The notes under the pieces: model-generated
The model's database searches: none
What the model was told of the DNA's origin: nothing
Seen by the model: the letters and a program-made list of their open reading frames with translations, nothing else
Shown: in pieces, positions 46,934 to 56,213 of the stretch
Numbering within the stretch: position 1 is the stretch's first letter
Layout of the letters: each line of letters opens with the position of its first letter
Translations under genes and position numbers: made by a program
From: Paenibacillus polymyxa
GTDB taxonomy: Bacteria; Bacillota; Bacilli; Paenibacillales; Paenibacillaceae
DNA: 64,000 nt
Assembly (NCBI RefSeq): GCF_015710975.1
Contig: NZ_CP049783.1
Coordinates: 3,701,501 to 3,765,500, forward strand
Direction: 5' to 3'

Positions 46934-47935
46934 ATGGATCTGGATTTGCAGAAGTATGCGGTACGCACGGATTTGGCATTAGAGGCAAGAGAGCTGGCAG
47001 AACGGAATCAGCCTGTACCGCTGGCGGGTATAAATGAGAATGTGGAGGAAGATAACGGGATTAAAATTACGCGGCTGGATGTATTAAATGAGGAAGGAGC
47101 CAACCGTATTGGGCGGGTACAAGGGCATTACGTTACGCTCGAAGTACCTGGCTTGCGTGAAGGCGACACTGGACTCCAACAACGGGTAGCCATTGCCTTT
47201 GCAAAAGAAATGGAGCATTTTATACAAAAAATAGGGATCTCTAAGGTGGCAAGGGTGCTGGTGGTAGGGCTGGGGAATTGGAACGTGACTCCTGATTCGC
47301 TGGGTCCGCTTGTCGTTGAAAATTTAATGGTCACCCGTCAATATTTTGAACTGACACCTGATCAGATCAACCCTGGATATCGGGATGTGAGTGCGATTGC
47401 GCCGGGTGTTCTTGGTATCACGGGAATCGAATCCAGTGAGATCGTTCAAGGCATTGTGGACCGCACAAAACCAGAGCTTATTATTGCTATTGATGCTTTG
47501 GCGTCACGTTCACTGGAGCGTGTCAATACGACCATTCAGGTGGCGGATATCGGAATACATCCGGGTTCAGGTATTGGCAACAAGCGCCGCGGTATCACCA
47601 AGGATATTATGGGAGTTCCGTGTATTGCTATCGGCGTTCCAACGGTATGCTATGCTTCGACCATCGTCAATAATGTAATCGAACTGATGAAAACGCATTT
47701 TACCAAAGAAAAGGCTTCTACCAAAGTAATTCTGGGAATGTTGGATGATATTTCAGAACCTGAGAGACTCGGGCTGGTGAGAGAGGTACTTCAACCGCTG
47801 GGGCATGATTTGATTGTGACTCCAAAAGAGATCGATGAATTTATTGAAGATATCGCGAATATCATTGCGACCGGTTTGAACGCAGCTCTACATGAAGCTG
47901 TTGATCCCGACAATGTCGCCGCTTATACGCATTAA
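46934..47935 (+). CDS. gpr: Germination protease GPR, 333 aa
   Basis: ATG 46934 follows AAGGAGG. GPR degrades small acid-soluble spore proteins on germination. It is made as a zymogen: the N-terminus LQKYAVRTDLALEA matches the autoprocessed propeptide region of Bacillus GPR. Core landmarks: VVGLGNWNVTPDSLGP, AIAPGVLGITGIES, AIDALASRSLERVNTTIQ and GIHPGSGIGNKRRGI, with the acidic residues of the aspartate-like active site. Order gpr-spoIIP is conserved. Confidence 0.97.
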   Translation: MDLDLQKYAVRTDLALEARELAERNQPVPLAGINENVEEDNGIKITRLDVLNEEGANRIGRVQGHYVTLEVPGLREGDTGLQQRVAIAFAKEMEHFIQKIGISKVARVLVVGLGNWNVTPDSLGPLVVENLMVTRQYFELTPDQINPGYRDVSAIAPGVLGITGIESSEIVQGIVDRTKPELIIAIDALASRSLERVNTTIQVADIGIHPGSGIGNKRRGITKDIMGVPCIAIGVPTVCYASTIVNNVIELMKTHFTKEKASTKVILGMLDDISEPERLGLVREVLQPLGHDLIVTPKEIDEFIEDIANIIATGLNAALHEAVDPDNVAAYTH

Positions 47936-47973
47936 TGAAAGGCTAGCAAAACCATCTTTCTAAGACACGGCAG

Positions 47974-48044
47974 AAAATCTCTATTTAACAGGTAGCCTAT
48001 CTCTTTCAAAAAGGGATGGGCTTGTCCTGTAGATAGAGATTTTT
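47974..48044 (+). terminator. Terminator between gpr and spoIIP
   Basis: AAAATCTCTAT (47974-47984) pairs with ATAGAGATTTT (48033-48043), with inner ACAGG/CCTGT and GCCTATCTC/GGGATGGGC pairs. Confidence 0.75.
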
Positions 48045-48168
48045 GTGTTCTAGTAATTGTTCTCCGTTCATAGAGTTGAAGTATAAGAGATTTCCGAAAC
48101 AGATAGGAACCCTGTGTTCTGAAATGCAATAAGCGGGTTTCGACGGGACGAAGGAGGACAAGGCTCAC

Positions 48169-49428
48169 ATGAAAAAAATTCAGACCTGGAACGTCGGAAG
48201 ATGGAGAAGAAAAGGTATCGAAATTTTGGCAATGGGACATACGCTTGTGCTGCTCATCATGGGCTCGGCGCTTTTATTTGTCGTTTTGGGACTAGGAGGG
48301 CTGGCAGAAAATCGTTTGCAAACTTCTCCTGTTTCTTCGATGAAAGGATTGGCAGGCTCGGTGTCCAGCGGTTTTTTCGCGGATATGCTAGGTATGGAGG
48401 TACCTCATTTGGCACAAAAGAAACAGCATTCTTCGTTGTCGGGTGAACAATGGTCGCCATTTGTTTTTCAGATGCTTACAGGTATTAATCCGCAAGATCC
48501 CAAAAGTCTCATTTCTCGTGAAATTCCTGGCATGGCTGCTGGAGCGCCTGTCTTGCTGCGTAAGGGTTCGGGGAACATCAAGGTAGAGGGTCCTACGGAT
48601 TATCAGCCTGATCAGGGAACGACAGATACCCCTGGGAGCTCAAACGCAGCTGAGAACCCGCCGTCTACTACGCCGGATATTCCGACAACACCGGAAACAG
48701 ACCCTGCACGTGAGGATGATCCAGGTGATTCCGCCAAAGGCGAGAAGCGTATATTAATCTACCATTCTCATCCCAGAGAAGCATATAACCCATTACTGAG
48801 CAAAACCAGTTCCAACCCCAATTCAGGCTCTAAGTCAGCTAATGTATCAAGGGTAGGAGACTTTGTAAAGAAGAGACTGGAAAAGCAAGGGATATCTACA
48901 CTGCATGTAAACAAGGATTATGCCACCACAGTTCAAAATTACAATTGGAACTACTCCTATAAATATTCACGCACAACAGTCAAGGAGGCTTTGGCTCAAA
49001 ATAAAGGTTTAACTTATCTGCTCGATATTCATCGTGATTCCCAACGTCATGGAAAAACAACAGCCACGATTAATGGACTTTCTTATGCCAAAGTGTATTT
49101 TATTATCGGACATGACAACAAAAATTGGCGCAAAAATGAAGCTTTTGCTGCTCGCATTCATGAAAAGCTGGAAAAATCATATCACGGCGTATCGCGCGGT
49201 GTATGGGGAAAAGATGGCGGCAAAGGAAACAATGGTGAATACAATCAAAGCTTGTCTTCTCATAGCATTTTGATCGAAATCGGAGGGATTGACAACACCG
49301 AGGAGGAGTTAAAACGAACTTCTGACGTTTTGGCGGACATGATCAGTGAAGTGTATTGGGAGGATCAGAAAGCACAGAAGGCGGGTACTAACGTATCTGA
49401 CACCAAAAAGAACAACAGCGGTAATTAA
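48169..49428 (+). CDS. spoIIP: Stage II sporulation protein P, 419 aa
   Basis: ATG 48169 follows AAGGAGG. SpoIIP is a peptidoglycan amidase/endopeptidase that works with SpoIID and SpoIIM in engulfment. One membrane helix (about residues 22-45), a Pro/Thr-rich linker (about 145-185) and a C-terminal amidase domain: ILIYHSHPREAYNP (zinc His), LLDIHRDSQR (His/Asp), YFIIGHDNKNW and LIEIGGIDNTEEEL with the catalytic Glu. Length is normal. Followed 28 nt later by a yqxA-like gene, as in B. subtilis. Confidence 0.96.
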   Translation: MKKIQTWNVGRWRRKGIEILAMGHTLVLLIMGSALLFVVLGLGGLAENRLQTSPVSSMKGLAGSVSSGFFADMLGMEVPHLAQKKQHSSLSGEQWSPFVFQMLTGINPQDPKSLISREIPGMAAGAPVLLRKGSGNIKVEGPTDYQPDQGTTDTPGSSNAAENPPSTTPDIPTTPETDPAREDDPGDSAKGEKRILIYHSHPREAYNPLLSKTSSNPNSGSKSANVSRVGDFVKKRLEKQGISTLHVNKDYATTVQNYNWNYSYKYSRTTVKEALAQNKGLTYLLDIHRDSQRHGKTTATINGLSYAKVYFIIGHDNKNWRKNEAFAARIHEKLEKSYHGVSRGVWGKDGGKGNNGEYNQSLSSHSILIEIGGIDNTEEELKRTSDVLADMISEVYWEDQKAQKAGTNVSDTKKNNSGN

Positions 49429-49456
49429 ATAAGGTAGCAGTTAGGGGGGGGATATA

Positions 49457-49966
49457 ATGACCGGACATTTTCGTAAAAAAGCGCTTGGATTTGTGCTTCT
49501 GATCGGAGCAGGCGTATTACTTGGCATGCAGCTGGCAGGCTCTGGCCTGCGCTCAGTCTATGGCCCGGAATGGGACGAGAATCCAGTTTCATCGGTGAAT
49601 CAACAGAAAGTTGATTATGAGCAGACGGTGATTGAAGATACCCCGGCAGCTAATGCCCGAGCGTATAATCGTACGTATAATACAAGTGGAAAGGTCGAGT
49701 TCGAGCCACAAACGGACACGAATGAAGGAAAAACAAACGAACGAAGTGAGGAGCAGACCGCACGCTGGACACATGAATGGGATACGAAGACTGCTCAGAA
49801 TGACAATATTCGGCAGGGCCTAGAGACGCCTCGTGAGCTGCTAGCCGTAAAGGCGCAGCAGGCTTCGGTGGATACCATGGCCGATAAAACGGCTGGGCTG
49901 CTTCAAAACCTGTCAAGACAAGGTATTCGCTGGGTTGTATCTGTATTTGACGGGGTAACAGAATAG
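49457..49966 (+). CDS. YqxA/DUF3679-like protein, 169 aa
   Basis: ATG 49457 follows TAGGGGGGGG. One N-terminal membrane helix (residues 8-28, with LIGAGVLLGMQLAGSGL, typical of YqxA) precedes a hydrophilic extracytoplasmic tail rich in charged residues and Asn/Thr. Function is unknown. The assignment rests on the N-terminal motif and on the conserved place between spoIIP and lepA. Longer than B. subtilis YqxA. Confidence 0.75.
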   Translation: MTGHFRKKALGFVLLIGAGVLLGMQLAGSGLRSVYGPEWDENPVSSVNQQKVDYEQTVIEDTPAANARAYNRTYNTSGKVEFEPQTDTNEGKTNERSEEQTARWTHEWDTKTAQNDNIRQGLETPRELLAVKAQQASVDTMADKTAGLLQNLSRQGIRWVVSVFDGVTE

Positions 49967-50036
49967 AAATATTGCTGCCCCCCTTACAACTGCTATAATA
50001 AGCTGATTGATACTAGGCATTGTGTGGGGGTAAGGC

Positions 50037-51851
50037 ATGACTGACATTTTGGCAAGACAACGTAAAATTCGGAACTTTAGTATCATTGCACATATAGACC
50101 ATGGTAAATCCACGCTGGCTGACCGGATCTTGGAGTACACCGGTGCACTCACTTCCCGCGAAATGCAGGAGCAAGTGCTTGACCAGATGGAACTGGAGCG
50201 GGAGCGCGGGATTACAATTAAGCTCCAGGCAGTGCGACTCACCTATAAGGCCGATGACGGCGAAGAGTACATTTTGAATTTGATTGATACACCGGGACAC
50301 GTCGATTTTACCTATGAGGTATCTCGTAGTTTGGCAGCCTGCGAAGGTGCTTTGCTGGTAGTAGACGCAGCGCAGGGGATTGAGGCGCAGACATTGGCTA
50401 ATGTTTATTTGGCGCTCGACAACAATCTGGAGATTTTGCCAGTGCTTAACAAGATTGATTTGCCAAGTGCTGATCCTGAACGGGTAAAGCAGGAAATCGA
50501 GGATGTTATCGGTTTGGACACGAGTGAAACTGTACATGCTTCAGCCAAAGCTGGAATCGGTATCAAGGAAATATTGGAACAGGTGGTCAGAAGTGTGCCT
50601 GCTCCGCAAGGAAATCCGGATAATCCGCTTAAGGCGCTTATTTTCGATTCGCATTATGATCCTTATAAAGGCGTAATCGTATATGTACGTGTTGTGGACG
50701 GCAGTATCCGTGCGGGTTCGAAAATTAAAATGATGGCGACTGACAAAACGTTTGAGGTTATCGAGGTTGGAGCTTTCATGCCACGTATGACGATCGTGGA
50801 TGAGCTAAATATCGGTGATGTTGGTTTTATCGTGGCCGGAATCAAGCATGTGGGCGACACTCGTGTCGGGGATACGGTAACGGATGCCAAAAATCCAACA
50901 CCAGAACCGATGCCAGGCTATCGGAAAATTAATCCGATGGTGTATTGCGGTCTGTATCCGATTGAAACATCGGAATACAACGATCTGCGTGAGGCGCTTG
51001 AAAAGCTGCAGCTGAACGATGCTTCGCTCAGCTTTGAACCGGAAACATCCAGTGCGCTGGGCTTCGGTTTCCGTTGCGGTTTCCTTGGTCTGCTGCATAT
51101 GGACGTTATTCAGGAACGTATTGAACGTGAATTCAATATTCCGTTGATTACAACGGCACCAAGCGTAATTTACCGTGTACAATTGACTAATGGGGAAACG
51201 ATCGAAATCGATAACCCTTCCAACTACCCAGAAGTAGGGCGTATTGAACATGTACAAGAGCCATATGTTAAAGCGGGTATCATCGTGCCAAATGATTATG
51301 TAGGTACAGTTATGGAGCTTTGTCAGAACAAGCGTGGTGAGTACGTGAACATGGAGTACCTAGATACAACACGGGTAACAATTACGTACCAGATTCCTTT
51401 GTCTGAAATCGTATATGATTTCTTTGATCAGCTAAAATCCAGCACCAAAGGCTATGCTTCCTTTGACTATGAGATTTCAGGCTATCGCCAATCAAATCTG
51501 GTGAAGATGGATATTCTGTTGAATGGTGAGCAGGTCGATGCGCTGTCGTTCATCGTGCATAGAGATCGAGCTTACCACCGCGGACGTATCATTTGTGAGA
51601 AGCTGCGCGAGTTGATCCCGCGGCAAATGTTCGAGGTGCCAATCCAGGCATCTGTAGGAACAAAGGTTGTTGCGCGTGAAACCGTTAAGGCTATGCGTAA
51701 AAACGTCTTGGCCAAATGTTATGGCGGCGATATTTCCCGTAAACGGAAACTGCTTGAGAAGCAAAAAGAAGGCAAGAAGCGTATGAAGCAGGTCGGTAAC
51801 GTAGAAGTACCACAGGAAGCATTTATGGCGGTACTGAAGATAGATGAGTAA
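50037..51851 (+). CDS. lepA: Elongation factor 4 (LepA), 604 aa
   Basis: ATG 50037 after GGGGGTAAGG. GTPase domain: [15 protein letters not shown] (G1), RGITIKLQ (G2), DTPGHVDF (G3), [10 protein letters not shown] (G4) and SAKAG (G5). The EF-G-like domains III and V and the unique LepA C-terminal domain (ending [16 protein letters not shown]) are complete. LepA is a ribosomal GTPase with roles in back-translocation or 30S biogenesis. Order with hemW and hrcA is conserved. Confidence 0.98.
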   Translation: MTDILARQRKIRNFSIIAHIDHGKSTLADRILEYTGALTSREMQEQVLDQMELERERGITIKLQAVRLTYKADDGEEYILNLIDTPGHVDFTYEVSRSLAACEGALLVVDAAQGIEAQTLANVYLALDNNLEILPVLNKIDLPSADPERVKQEIEDVIGLDTSETVHASAKAGIGIKEILEQVVRSVPAPQGNPDNPLKALIFDSHYDPYKGVIVYVRVVDGSIRAGSKIKMMATDKTFEVIEVGAFMPRMTIVDELNIGDVGFIVAGIKHVGDTRVGDTVTDAKNPTPEPMPGYRKINPMVYCGLYPIETSEYNDLREALEKLQLNDASLSFEPETSSALGFGFRCGFLGLLHMDVIQERIEREFNIPLITTAPSVIYRVQLTNGETIEIDNPSNYPEVGRIEHVQEPYVKAGIIVPNDYVGTVMELCQNKRGEYVNMEYLDTTRVTITYQIPLSEIVYDFFDQLKSSTKGYASFDYEISGYRQSNLVKMDILLNGEQVDALSFIVHRDRAYHRGRIICEKLRELIPRQMFEVPIQASVGTKVVARETVKAMRKNVLAKCYGGDISRKRKLLEKQKEGKKRMKQVGNVEVPQEAFMAVLKIDE

Positions 51852-51867
51852 AGCAGTTTGAAGTATT

Positions 51868-51918
51868 CGTCCATTCTTTCATGGGGCATTTGCCATGCAT
51901 GGAGAATGGACGTTCTTT
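51868..51918 (+). terminator. Terminator-like hairpin of lepA
   Basis: CGTCCATTC and GAATGGACG close a long stem with an inner CATGG/CCATG pairing, followed by TTCTTTATTT. Confidence 0.7.
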
Positions 51919-52074
51919 ATTTGAGCAAGCTATTCAGGACAGAGAGCTCGTTCAAGTTACAATCAGCGTAACAAAGCATAGTATCATTAAAACTTTAGAG
52001 TATTTCTTAAAGCAGTGTCTCTTTTACTGCAACACCTACACCACAAAAATGGGCCGACTCGTGGTGGGCAGCAG

Positions 52075-52210
52075 CGGAGTGGGCCATTTGAATCTGGAGA
52101 AGCGTAGCGTTCGCCTTTACTCCCCAATTTTATCCCTAAGAGTGCTTATATAATGGAAAATTGGGGAGTAACAGCGATCAGAAGATCAAATGGAACACGA
52201 AGCGGTTGGT
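52075..52210. repeat. Long nested palindromic element between lepA and hemW
   Basis: A perfect 15-bp inverted repeat (TTACTCCCCAATTTT 52117-52131 with AAAATTGGGGAGTAA 52157-52171) is nested inside CCATTTGAATCT (52084-52095) paired with AGATCAAATGG (52183-52193, one bulge). Further partial outer pairing involves GCGGAGTGG (from 52074) and the CGAAGCGG end. It occupies most of the 412-nt gene-free gap 51852-52263. The shape resembles a dispersed REP/MITE-like element or a structured RNA; which of these cannot be decided from one copy. Confidence 0.7.
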
Positions 52211-52263
52211 CTCGACCTCGGCTCATTTTCTCACTAAACCCTGAATCGACAAGGAGGATCGGT

Positions 52264-53451
52264 ATGACCGCATCCATACAAAAACATGAATATTCATCCG
52301 CGCCTCAAGCGGTTTATCTGCATATACCTTTTTGCACGAATAAATGCTTTTACTGTGACTTTAACTCTTATGTGCTCAAGGATCAGCCTGTTATGGAATA
52401 TCTGTATGCCTTGGAACGGGAGATGGAACATACGGTCAAACTTCACCCGCCAGGACAGATAAAAACCATTTTTGTCGGGGGCGGAACACCAACAACCCTC
52501 AATCCGAAGGAAATGGAATATTTCCTGAAGAGCGTTCGTACCTATTTTCCAAACTGGGCGGAAGATATTGAGTTTTCTATGGAAGCCAATCCAGGCACAA
52601 CTGATTTTGAAAAACTTTCTGTGATGAAAGAAGGCGGTGTCAATCGACTCAGCTTTGGTGTGCAGGCTTTCCAGAATGAGCTGCTTACAGGCATAGGTCG
52701 TATTCATAGTACAGATGACGTCTATCGTAGTTTGGAAAACGCACGTAAGGCCGGCTTGGACAATCTGTCGATTGACCTGATGTTCGGTTTGCCGAACCAA
52801 ACGGTCGACATGCTGGATGAAAGCGTCAGTAGAGCGCTGGAGCTGGATCTTCCTCATTACTCTATCTACAGTTTGAAGGTTGAAGAGAACACGCTCTTCC
52901 ACACGTTATACCAGAAAAACCAGCTGCCACTTCCACATGAAGATGACGAACTGGAAATGTATTTGCTCCTTATGCGTCGCATGAAAGAAGCGGGTTATGA
53001 ACAGTATGAAATTAGTAATTTCGCTAAACCAGGTTTGGGTAGTAAGCACAATATGACTTATTGGCGGAATGAGGATTATTATGGTCTTGGCGCTGGGGCA
53101 CATGGTTATGTTGGCAGAGAGCGTCATATGAACATTAAGGGCATTAACCCTTATGTGGAGGCTACTCGGAATGGCCTACCGCGTTTGGACAGTTTTGAGG
53201 TGCCGACGGCGGAAGCCATGGAGGATTTCCTCATGGTCGGTTTGAGAATGCTGGAAGGTGTGTCTAAATCCCGCTTTGAGGCTCAATTTGGTCAGACATT
53301 GGAAGACACGTTTACAGTTCCTCTCAGAAAAATGCTGAATGCGGGATTAATTGAATCAATCGAGGATGGGTATCGTTTGAGCGAACGCGGTATTTTATTC
53401 GGAAATGACGTATTTGCAGAGTTCATCGGTTCTATCACGGTAAATTCATAA
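52264..53451 (+). CDS. hemW: HemW radical SAM heme chaperone-like protein, 395 aa
   Basis: Start ATG 52264 is 6-7 nt after AAGGAGG; the open frame reaches upstream through the palindromic element and should be trimmed. The radical SAM cluster motif is CTNKCFYCDF (CX3CX2C, about residue 24-31), followed by FVGGGTPTTL (SAM binding) and SFGVQAFQNELL. The C-terminal HemN-type domain has GAGAHGYVGRERHMN. HemW proteins bind heme and lack coproporphyrinogen dehydrogenase activity in tested species. Confidence 0.95.
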   Translation: MTASIQKHEYSSAPQAVYLHIPFCTNKCFYCDFNSYVLKDQPVMEYLYALEREMEHTVKLHPPGQIKTIFVGGGTPTTLNPKEMEYFLKSVRTYFPNWAEDIEFSMEANPGTTDFEKLSVMKEGGVNRLSFGVQAFQNELLTGIGRIHSTDDVYRSLENARKAGLDNLSIDLMFGLPNQTVDMLDESVSRALELDLPHYSIYSLKVEENTLFHTLYQKNQLPLPHEDDELEMYLLLMRRMKEAGYEQYEISNFAKPGLGSKHNMTYWRNEDYYGLGAGAHGYVGRERHMNIKGINPYVEATRNGLPRLDSFEVPTAEAMEDFLMVGLRMLEGVSKSRFEAQFGQTLEDTFTVPLRKMLNAGLIESIEDGYRLSERGILFGNDVFAEFIGSITVNS

Positions 53452-53607
53452 GTTGCAGGTTTCAATACAATACATTTTGACATCGTAAGCTGGGCTATCA
53501 TTTTATTACACCATTCTGCCACAGCAGGGTAAATGGAGTATTGCGATTCTATGCGTTATGTTGTATATTTATTCATTATATGCGGCAAGCGGCAGGAGGA
53601 GAGCAAG

Positions 53608-54083
53608 ATGGCTTCAGTGTGTAAAGATGTATTGTGCAGAAGTGCGGTTCCTGAGGATGTGGAGCCTTTATATCAAATGATTAGTGGCTATGCAGAGCGG
53701 GGATTATGCTGCCACGTTCAAGGGAAGTGCTTACGCGCCAACTGGAGCTGTTTATTGTTGCAGAGGTGGACGGCCAAGTCGTTGGCTGTGGTTCTTTATG
53801 CAAATTGGGGGCTGATTTGGTAGAGATTCGCTCCCTTGGCATCTCTGAGGGGCATAAAGGAATGGGGATAGGCTCCAAGCTTGTGGAAGGCCTTATTATA
53901 GAAGCACGGCGGCAACGTATTCCTAAAATTATGGCACTGACCTACGAGGTATCCTTTTTTATAAAAAACGGTTTTGATGTAGTTAGCAAAGAGATTTTCC
54001 CCGAGAAGGTATGGACCGACTGCATTCACTGTAGTAAGCAAAACAATTGTGATGAAATCGCAGTGTTGAAAGTACTGAACTGA
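53608..54083 (+). CDS. GNAT N-acetyltransferase (ArgA-like), frameshifted at 53699-53702
   Basis: ATG 53608 follows AGGAGG. The first frame gives CRSAVPEDVEPLYQMISGYAERG, then goes out of frame. Adding one G to the G4 run at 53699-53702 joins it to IMLPRSREVLTRQLELFIVAE and gives a 158-aa GNAT. The acetyl-CoA-binding motif A is IRSLGISEGHKGMGIGSKL; GFDVVSKEIFPEKVW and the final CIHCSKQNNCDE are typical of short ArgA-like acetyltransferases. A glutamate or related amino acid as acceptor is possible. No arginine genes are nearby. Confidence 0.85.
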
Positions 54084-54117
54084 CCTGTCAATAATGAGGT
54101 CAGTTCAGTGTTTTTTT
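54073..54117 (+). terminator. Terminator overlapping the GNAT stop codon
   Basis: ACTGAACTGACCT (54073-54085) pairs with AGGTCAGTTCAGT (54097-54109), followed by a seven-T run. The left arm contains the stop codon at 54081-54083. Confidence 0.95.
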
Positions 54118-54169
54118 ATCAGGACGTAGCCGTGTGTATGTGTTACGGCTTACATTATTGTGTCCCTGT

Positions 54170-54676
54170 TTATTTCTCAAATGTTTGGAGTAACCACCAA
54201 ATGAATTGATGATGAGGCTCCAGTTCCGAAGGTATATCACTCAAGCTTCCTATGGGATGGTCCTTATGGTAATCCGTATCATTATAAAAGTATGTAGTGC
54301 CATCTAACGGGACCTGACGCTTGTATTTATACAAGGCGACAACATATTTTTCAGACTCTCCGGTTCGGCTTGGATGATATGTGTACCCTTCCCAGTCGGC
54401 TGGTGTTACATCATCATAATGCAGTATAGCTGCCACACTATATTTGATTTGCTTGGGAATGCTTGGACTGAATTCTTGTGGGTAAAATAAAATGGTATTC
54501 CACATGCTTAACAGAATTGTAGGGACCAAAATTAAGGCACACCATAGGGGGCTTAATTTACGAATTAAGTGGATCACCGAAATGATAAGGGCAGCGTTCA
54601 GAATAAAAACTAGTGGCAAAGCAAGTATTCTTCCTAGTCCTGTGTACGGAAACAATTCGATTAAAATGTAAAACAT
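54170..54676 (-). CDS. Hypothetical membrane protein, 168 aa (possibly 188 aa)
   Basis: Family not recognised. Two or three membrane helices near the start (ILIELF, LALPLVFILNAALIISVIHL, ALILVPTILLSMW) precede an extracytoplasmic domain of about 90 residues with many Tyr and charged residues (YHPSRTGESEKYVVALYKYK, FYNDTDYHKDHPIG). ATG 54676 has no ribosome binding site. In frame upstream the sequence continues as RSKRRNLLYALIALLPTIC, a good first helix, back to CTG 54736, which lies 8 nt after a perfect AAGGAGG (54751-54745). The ATG at 54743 is out of frame and only 1 nt from that site. So the gene probably starts at 54736 with a rare CTG, or carries an indel there. Confidence 0.65.
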   Translation of the reverse strand: MFYILIELFPYTGLGRILALPLVFILNAALIISVIHLIRKLSPLWCALILVPTILLSMWNTILFYPQEFSPSIPKQIKYSVAAILHYDDVTPADWEGYTYHPSRTGESEKYVVALYKYKRQVPLDGTTYFYNDTDYHKDHPIGSLSDIPSELEPHHQFIWWLLQTFEK

Positions 54677-54940
54677 ACAAATTGTAGGTAAAAGAGCGAT
54701 TAATGCGTATAAAAGGTTGCGGCGCTTGCTTCTCAGACCCCATTCCTCCTTAAAGGCAATAAAGTTATATAGTTTGTAGGCACAGTCTCAAATTTTTCAG
54801 TTTTACGCATCCCTATACATAAATATGGTTTGGATATGGTAAATAATGAGGTTTTCCGTGAAAAAATGCAAACCCTCTGTTTTGCCATAGTAATTAAAAT
54901 GGATATAATAAATATCGTTTATTGAAAATACTGATCTGAC

Positions 54941-54970
54941 TTGACAATGATCAGGTCGGTTTGGTATTTT
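54941..54970 (+). promoter_or_regulatory. SigA promoter of the hrcA operon
   Basis: TTGACA (54941-54946), an 18-nt spacer and TATTTT (54965-54970), 12 nt before the CIRCE operator. The remainder of 54752-55061 holds a GU-containing hairpin overlapping the promoter (54931-54962) and no gene. Confidence 0.6.
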
Positions 54971-54981
54971 TGTATTATCAG

Positions 54982-55008
54982 TTAGCACTCATCGCGAACG
55001 AGTGCTAA
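54982..55008 (+). promoter_or_regulatory. CIRCE operator (HrcA-binding)
   Basis: TTAGCACTC-N9-GAGTGCTAA, an exact match to the CIRCE consensus. It lies just after the predicted transcription start and 54 nt before hrcA, so HrcA represses its own operon at normal temperature. Confidence 0.98.
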
Positions 55009-55061
55009 TGATTCCATTTAACAATCATGCTATTATGGATAAATGACAAGGGGGGATTCGC

Positions 55062-56093
55062 TTGTTAACCGAACGTCAGAGACTCATTTTGAATGCGATT
55101 ATTGATGACTACATTCGTTCGGCTGAGCCAGTGGGTTCCCGCAGCATATCCAAAAGGCAGGATGTCGGATTCAGCCCAGCCACAATCCGTAATGAAATGT
55201 CGGATTTGGAGGAACAGGGCTATCTGGAGCAACCCCATACTTCTGCGGGACGCATCCCGTCTCATAAAGGCTATCGTTATTATGTGGACCATTTGGTGCC
55301 GCTAAATACACTGAAGCCTATGGAAATGCGGGAACTAAAAGCCTTTTACGCCGAAAAGCTGAATGTAATGGAGCAAGTGATCCAGCATGCATCAGGCATT
55401 TTGTCCCATATGACCAATTATACTTCCATCCTGCTTGGGCCGGAGGTTTTTCATACTTCGTTGCGTCATTTTCAGCTGTTGCCGCTCAACGAAACGACGG
55501 CTGTGGCGATTATCGTGACCAATACCGGTCAGGTGGAGAATAAAACGGTGGATATTCCGCCTAGAATTTCAATCTCCGAGATGGAAAAGGTTGTGAATTT
55601 ACTGAACAGCAAGCTGGTCGGTGTACCGATTTATCAGCTTAAATCACGCCTTTACACCGCGCTGGGTCAGGAAATGGAGAAGCATGTATCTCATTTTGAG
55701 GACGCTATGAAGGTGCTGGATAAAGCACTCGATAATGAATCAGATCAGCGCCTATATTTAAGCGGTGCGACGAACATGCTGAATCAGCCTGAATTTAAAG
55801 ATGTAGAAAAGGTTAAACATATTCTCGATCTGCTGGAGGAAACACCAACGCTACTTAAACTGATGACTCCTGTAGCCGGAGCACCTGAAATTCAAGTCCG
55901 CATCGGCACAGAAAATGATCATGAAGCATTTGCCAATTGCAGCCTGATTACTGCTACATATGCAGTAGACGGAGAAGCGTTGGGTACTATAGGTATATTG
56001 GGTCCGACGCGGATGGAGTATGCGAGAGTTATTAATATTTTGGGTATCCTGTCTAAGGATTTGACCGCAATGCTAACGCAACGGTTTAAATAA
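55062..56093 (+). CDS. hrcA: Heat-inducible repressor HrcA, 343 aa
   Basis: TTG 55062 follows AAGGGGGGA. The N-terminal winged helix contains LILNAIIDDYIRSAEPVGSR and the recognition region FSPATIRNEMSDLEEQGYL, then PHTSAGRIPSHKGYRYYVD. The C-terminal half is the GAF-like dimerisation domain ending NILGILSKDLTAML. It binds the CIRCE site upstream, with GroE needed for activity in Bacillus. Heads the hrcA-grpE-dnaK-dnaJ operon. Confidence 0.97.
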   Translation: MLTERQRLILNAIIDDYIRSAEPVGSRSISKRQDVGFSPATIRNEMSDLEEQGYLEQPHTSAGRIPSHKGYRYYVDHLVPLNTLKPMEMRELKAFYAEKLNVMEQVIQHASGILSHMTNYTSILLGPEVFHTSLRHFQLLPLNETTAVAIIVTNTGQVENKTVDIPPRISISEMEKVVNLLNSKLVGVPIYQLKSRLYTALGQEMEKHVSHFEDAMKVLDKALDNESDQRLYLSGATNMLNQPEFKDVEKVKHILDLLEETPTLLKLMTPVAGAPEIQVRIGTENDHEAFANCSLITATYAVDGEALGTIGILGPTRMEYARVINILGILSKDLTAMLTQRFK

Positions 56094-56126
56094 AATAAGA
56101 TCGCATAGGTTGCGGTCCTACATGTT

Positions 56127-56157
56127 CCGCGCTGGGATACGGTTTGTATCCTGCGCG
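56127..56157 (+). promoter_or_regulatory. hrcA-grpE intercistronic stem-loop
   Basis: CCGCGCTGGGATAC and GTATCCTGCGCGG pair nearly perfectly across a short loop, with no T-run. In B. subtilis the dnaK operon mRNA is cut between hrcA and grpE, so this hairpin may cap the stable downstream message. Confidence 0.6.
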
Positions 56158-56213
56158 GGTGCATTGTTGCGTGCTTTTATAGGGGAGTTACAACTTGAAG
56201 GAGGTGAAACATT

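Noticed and set aside
51881..52153. 90-aa plus-strand frame between lepA and hemW
   Set aside because: It begins in the lepA terminator hairpin and runs through the palindromic element; there is no binding site and no protein-like composition.
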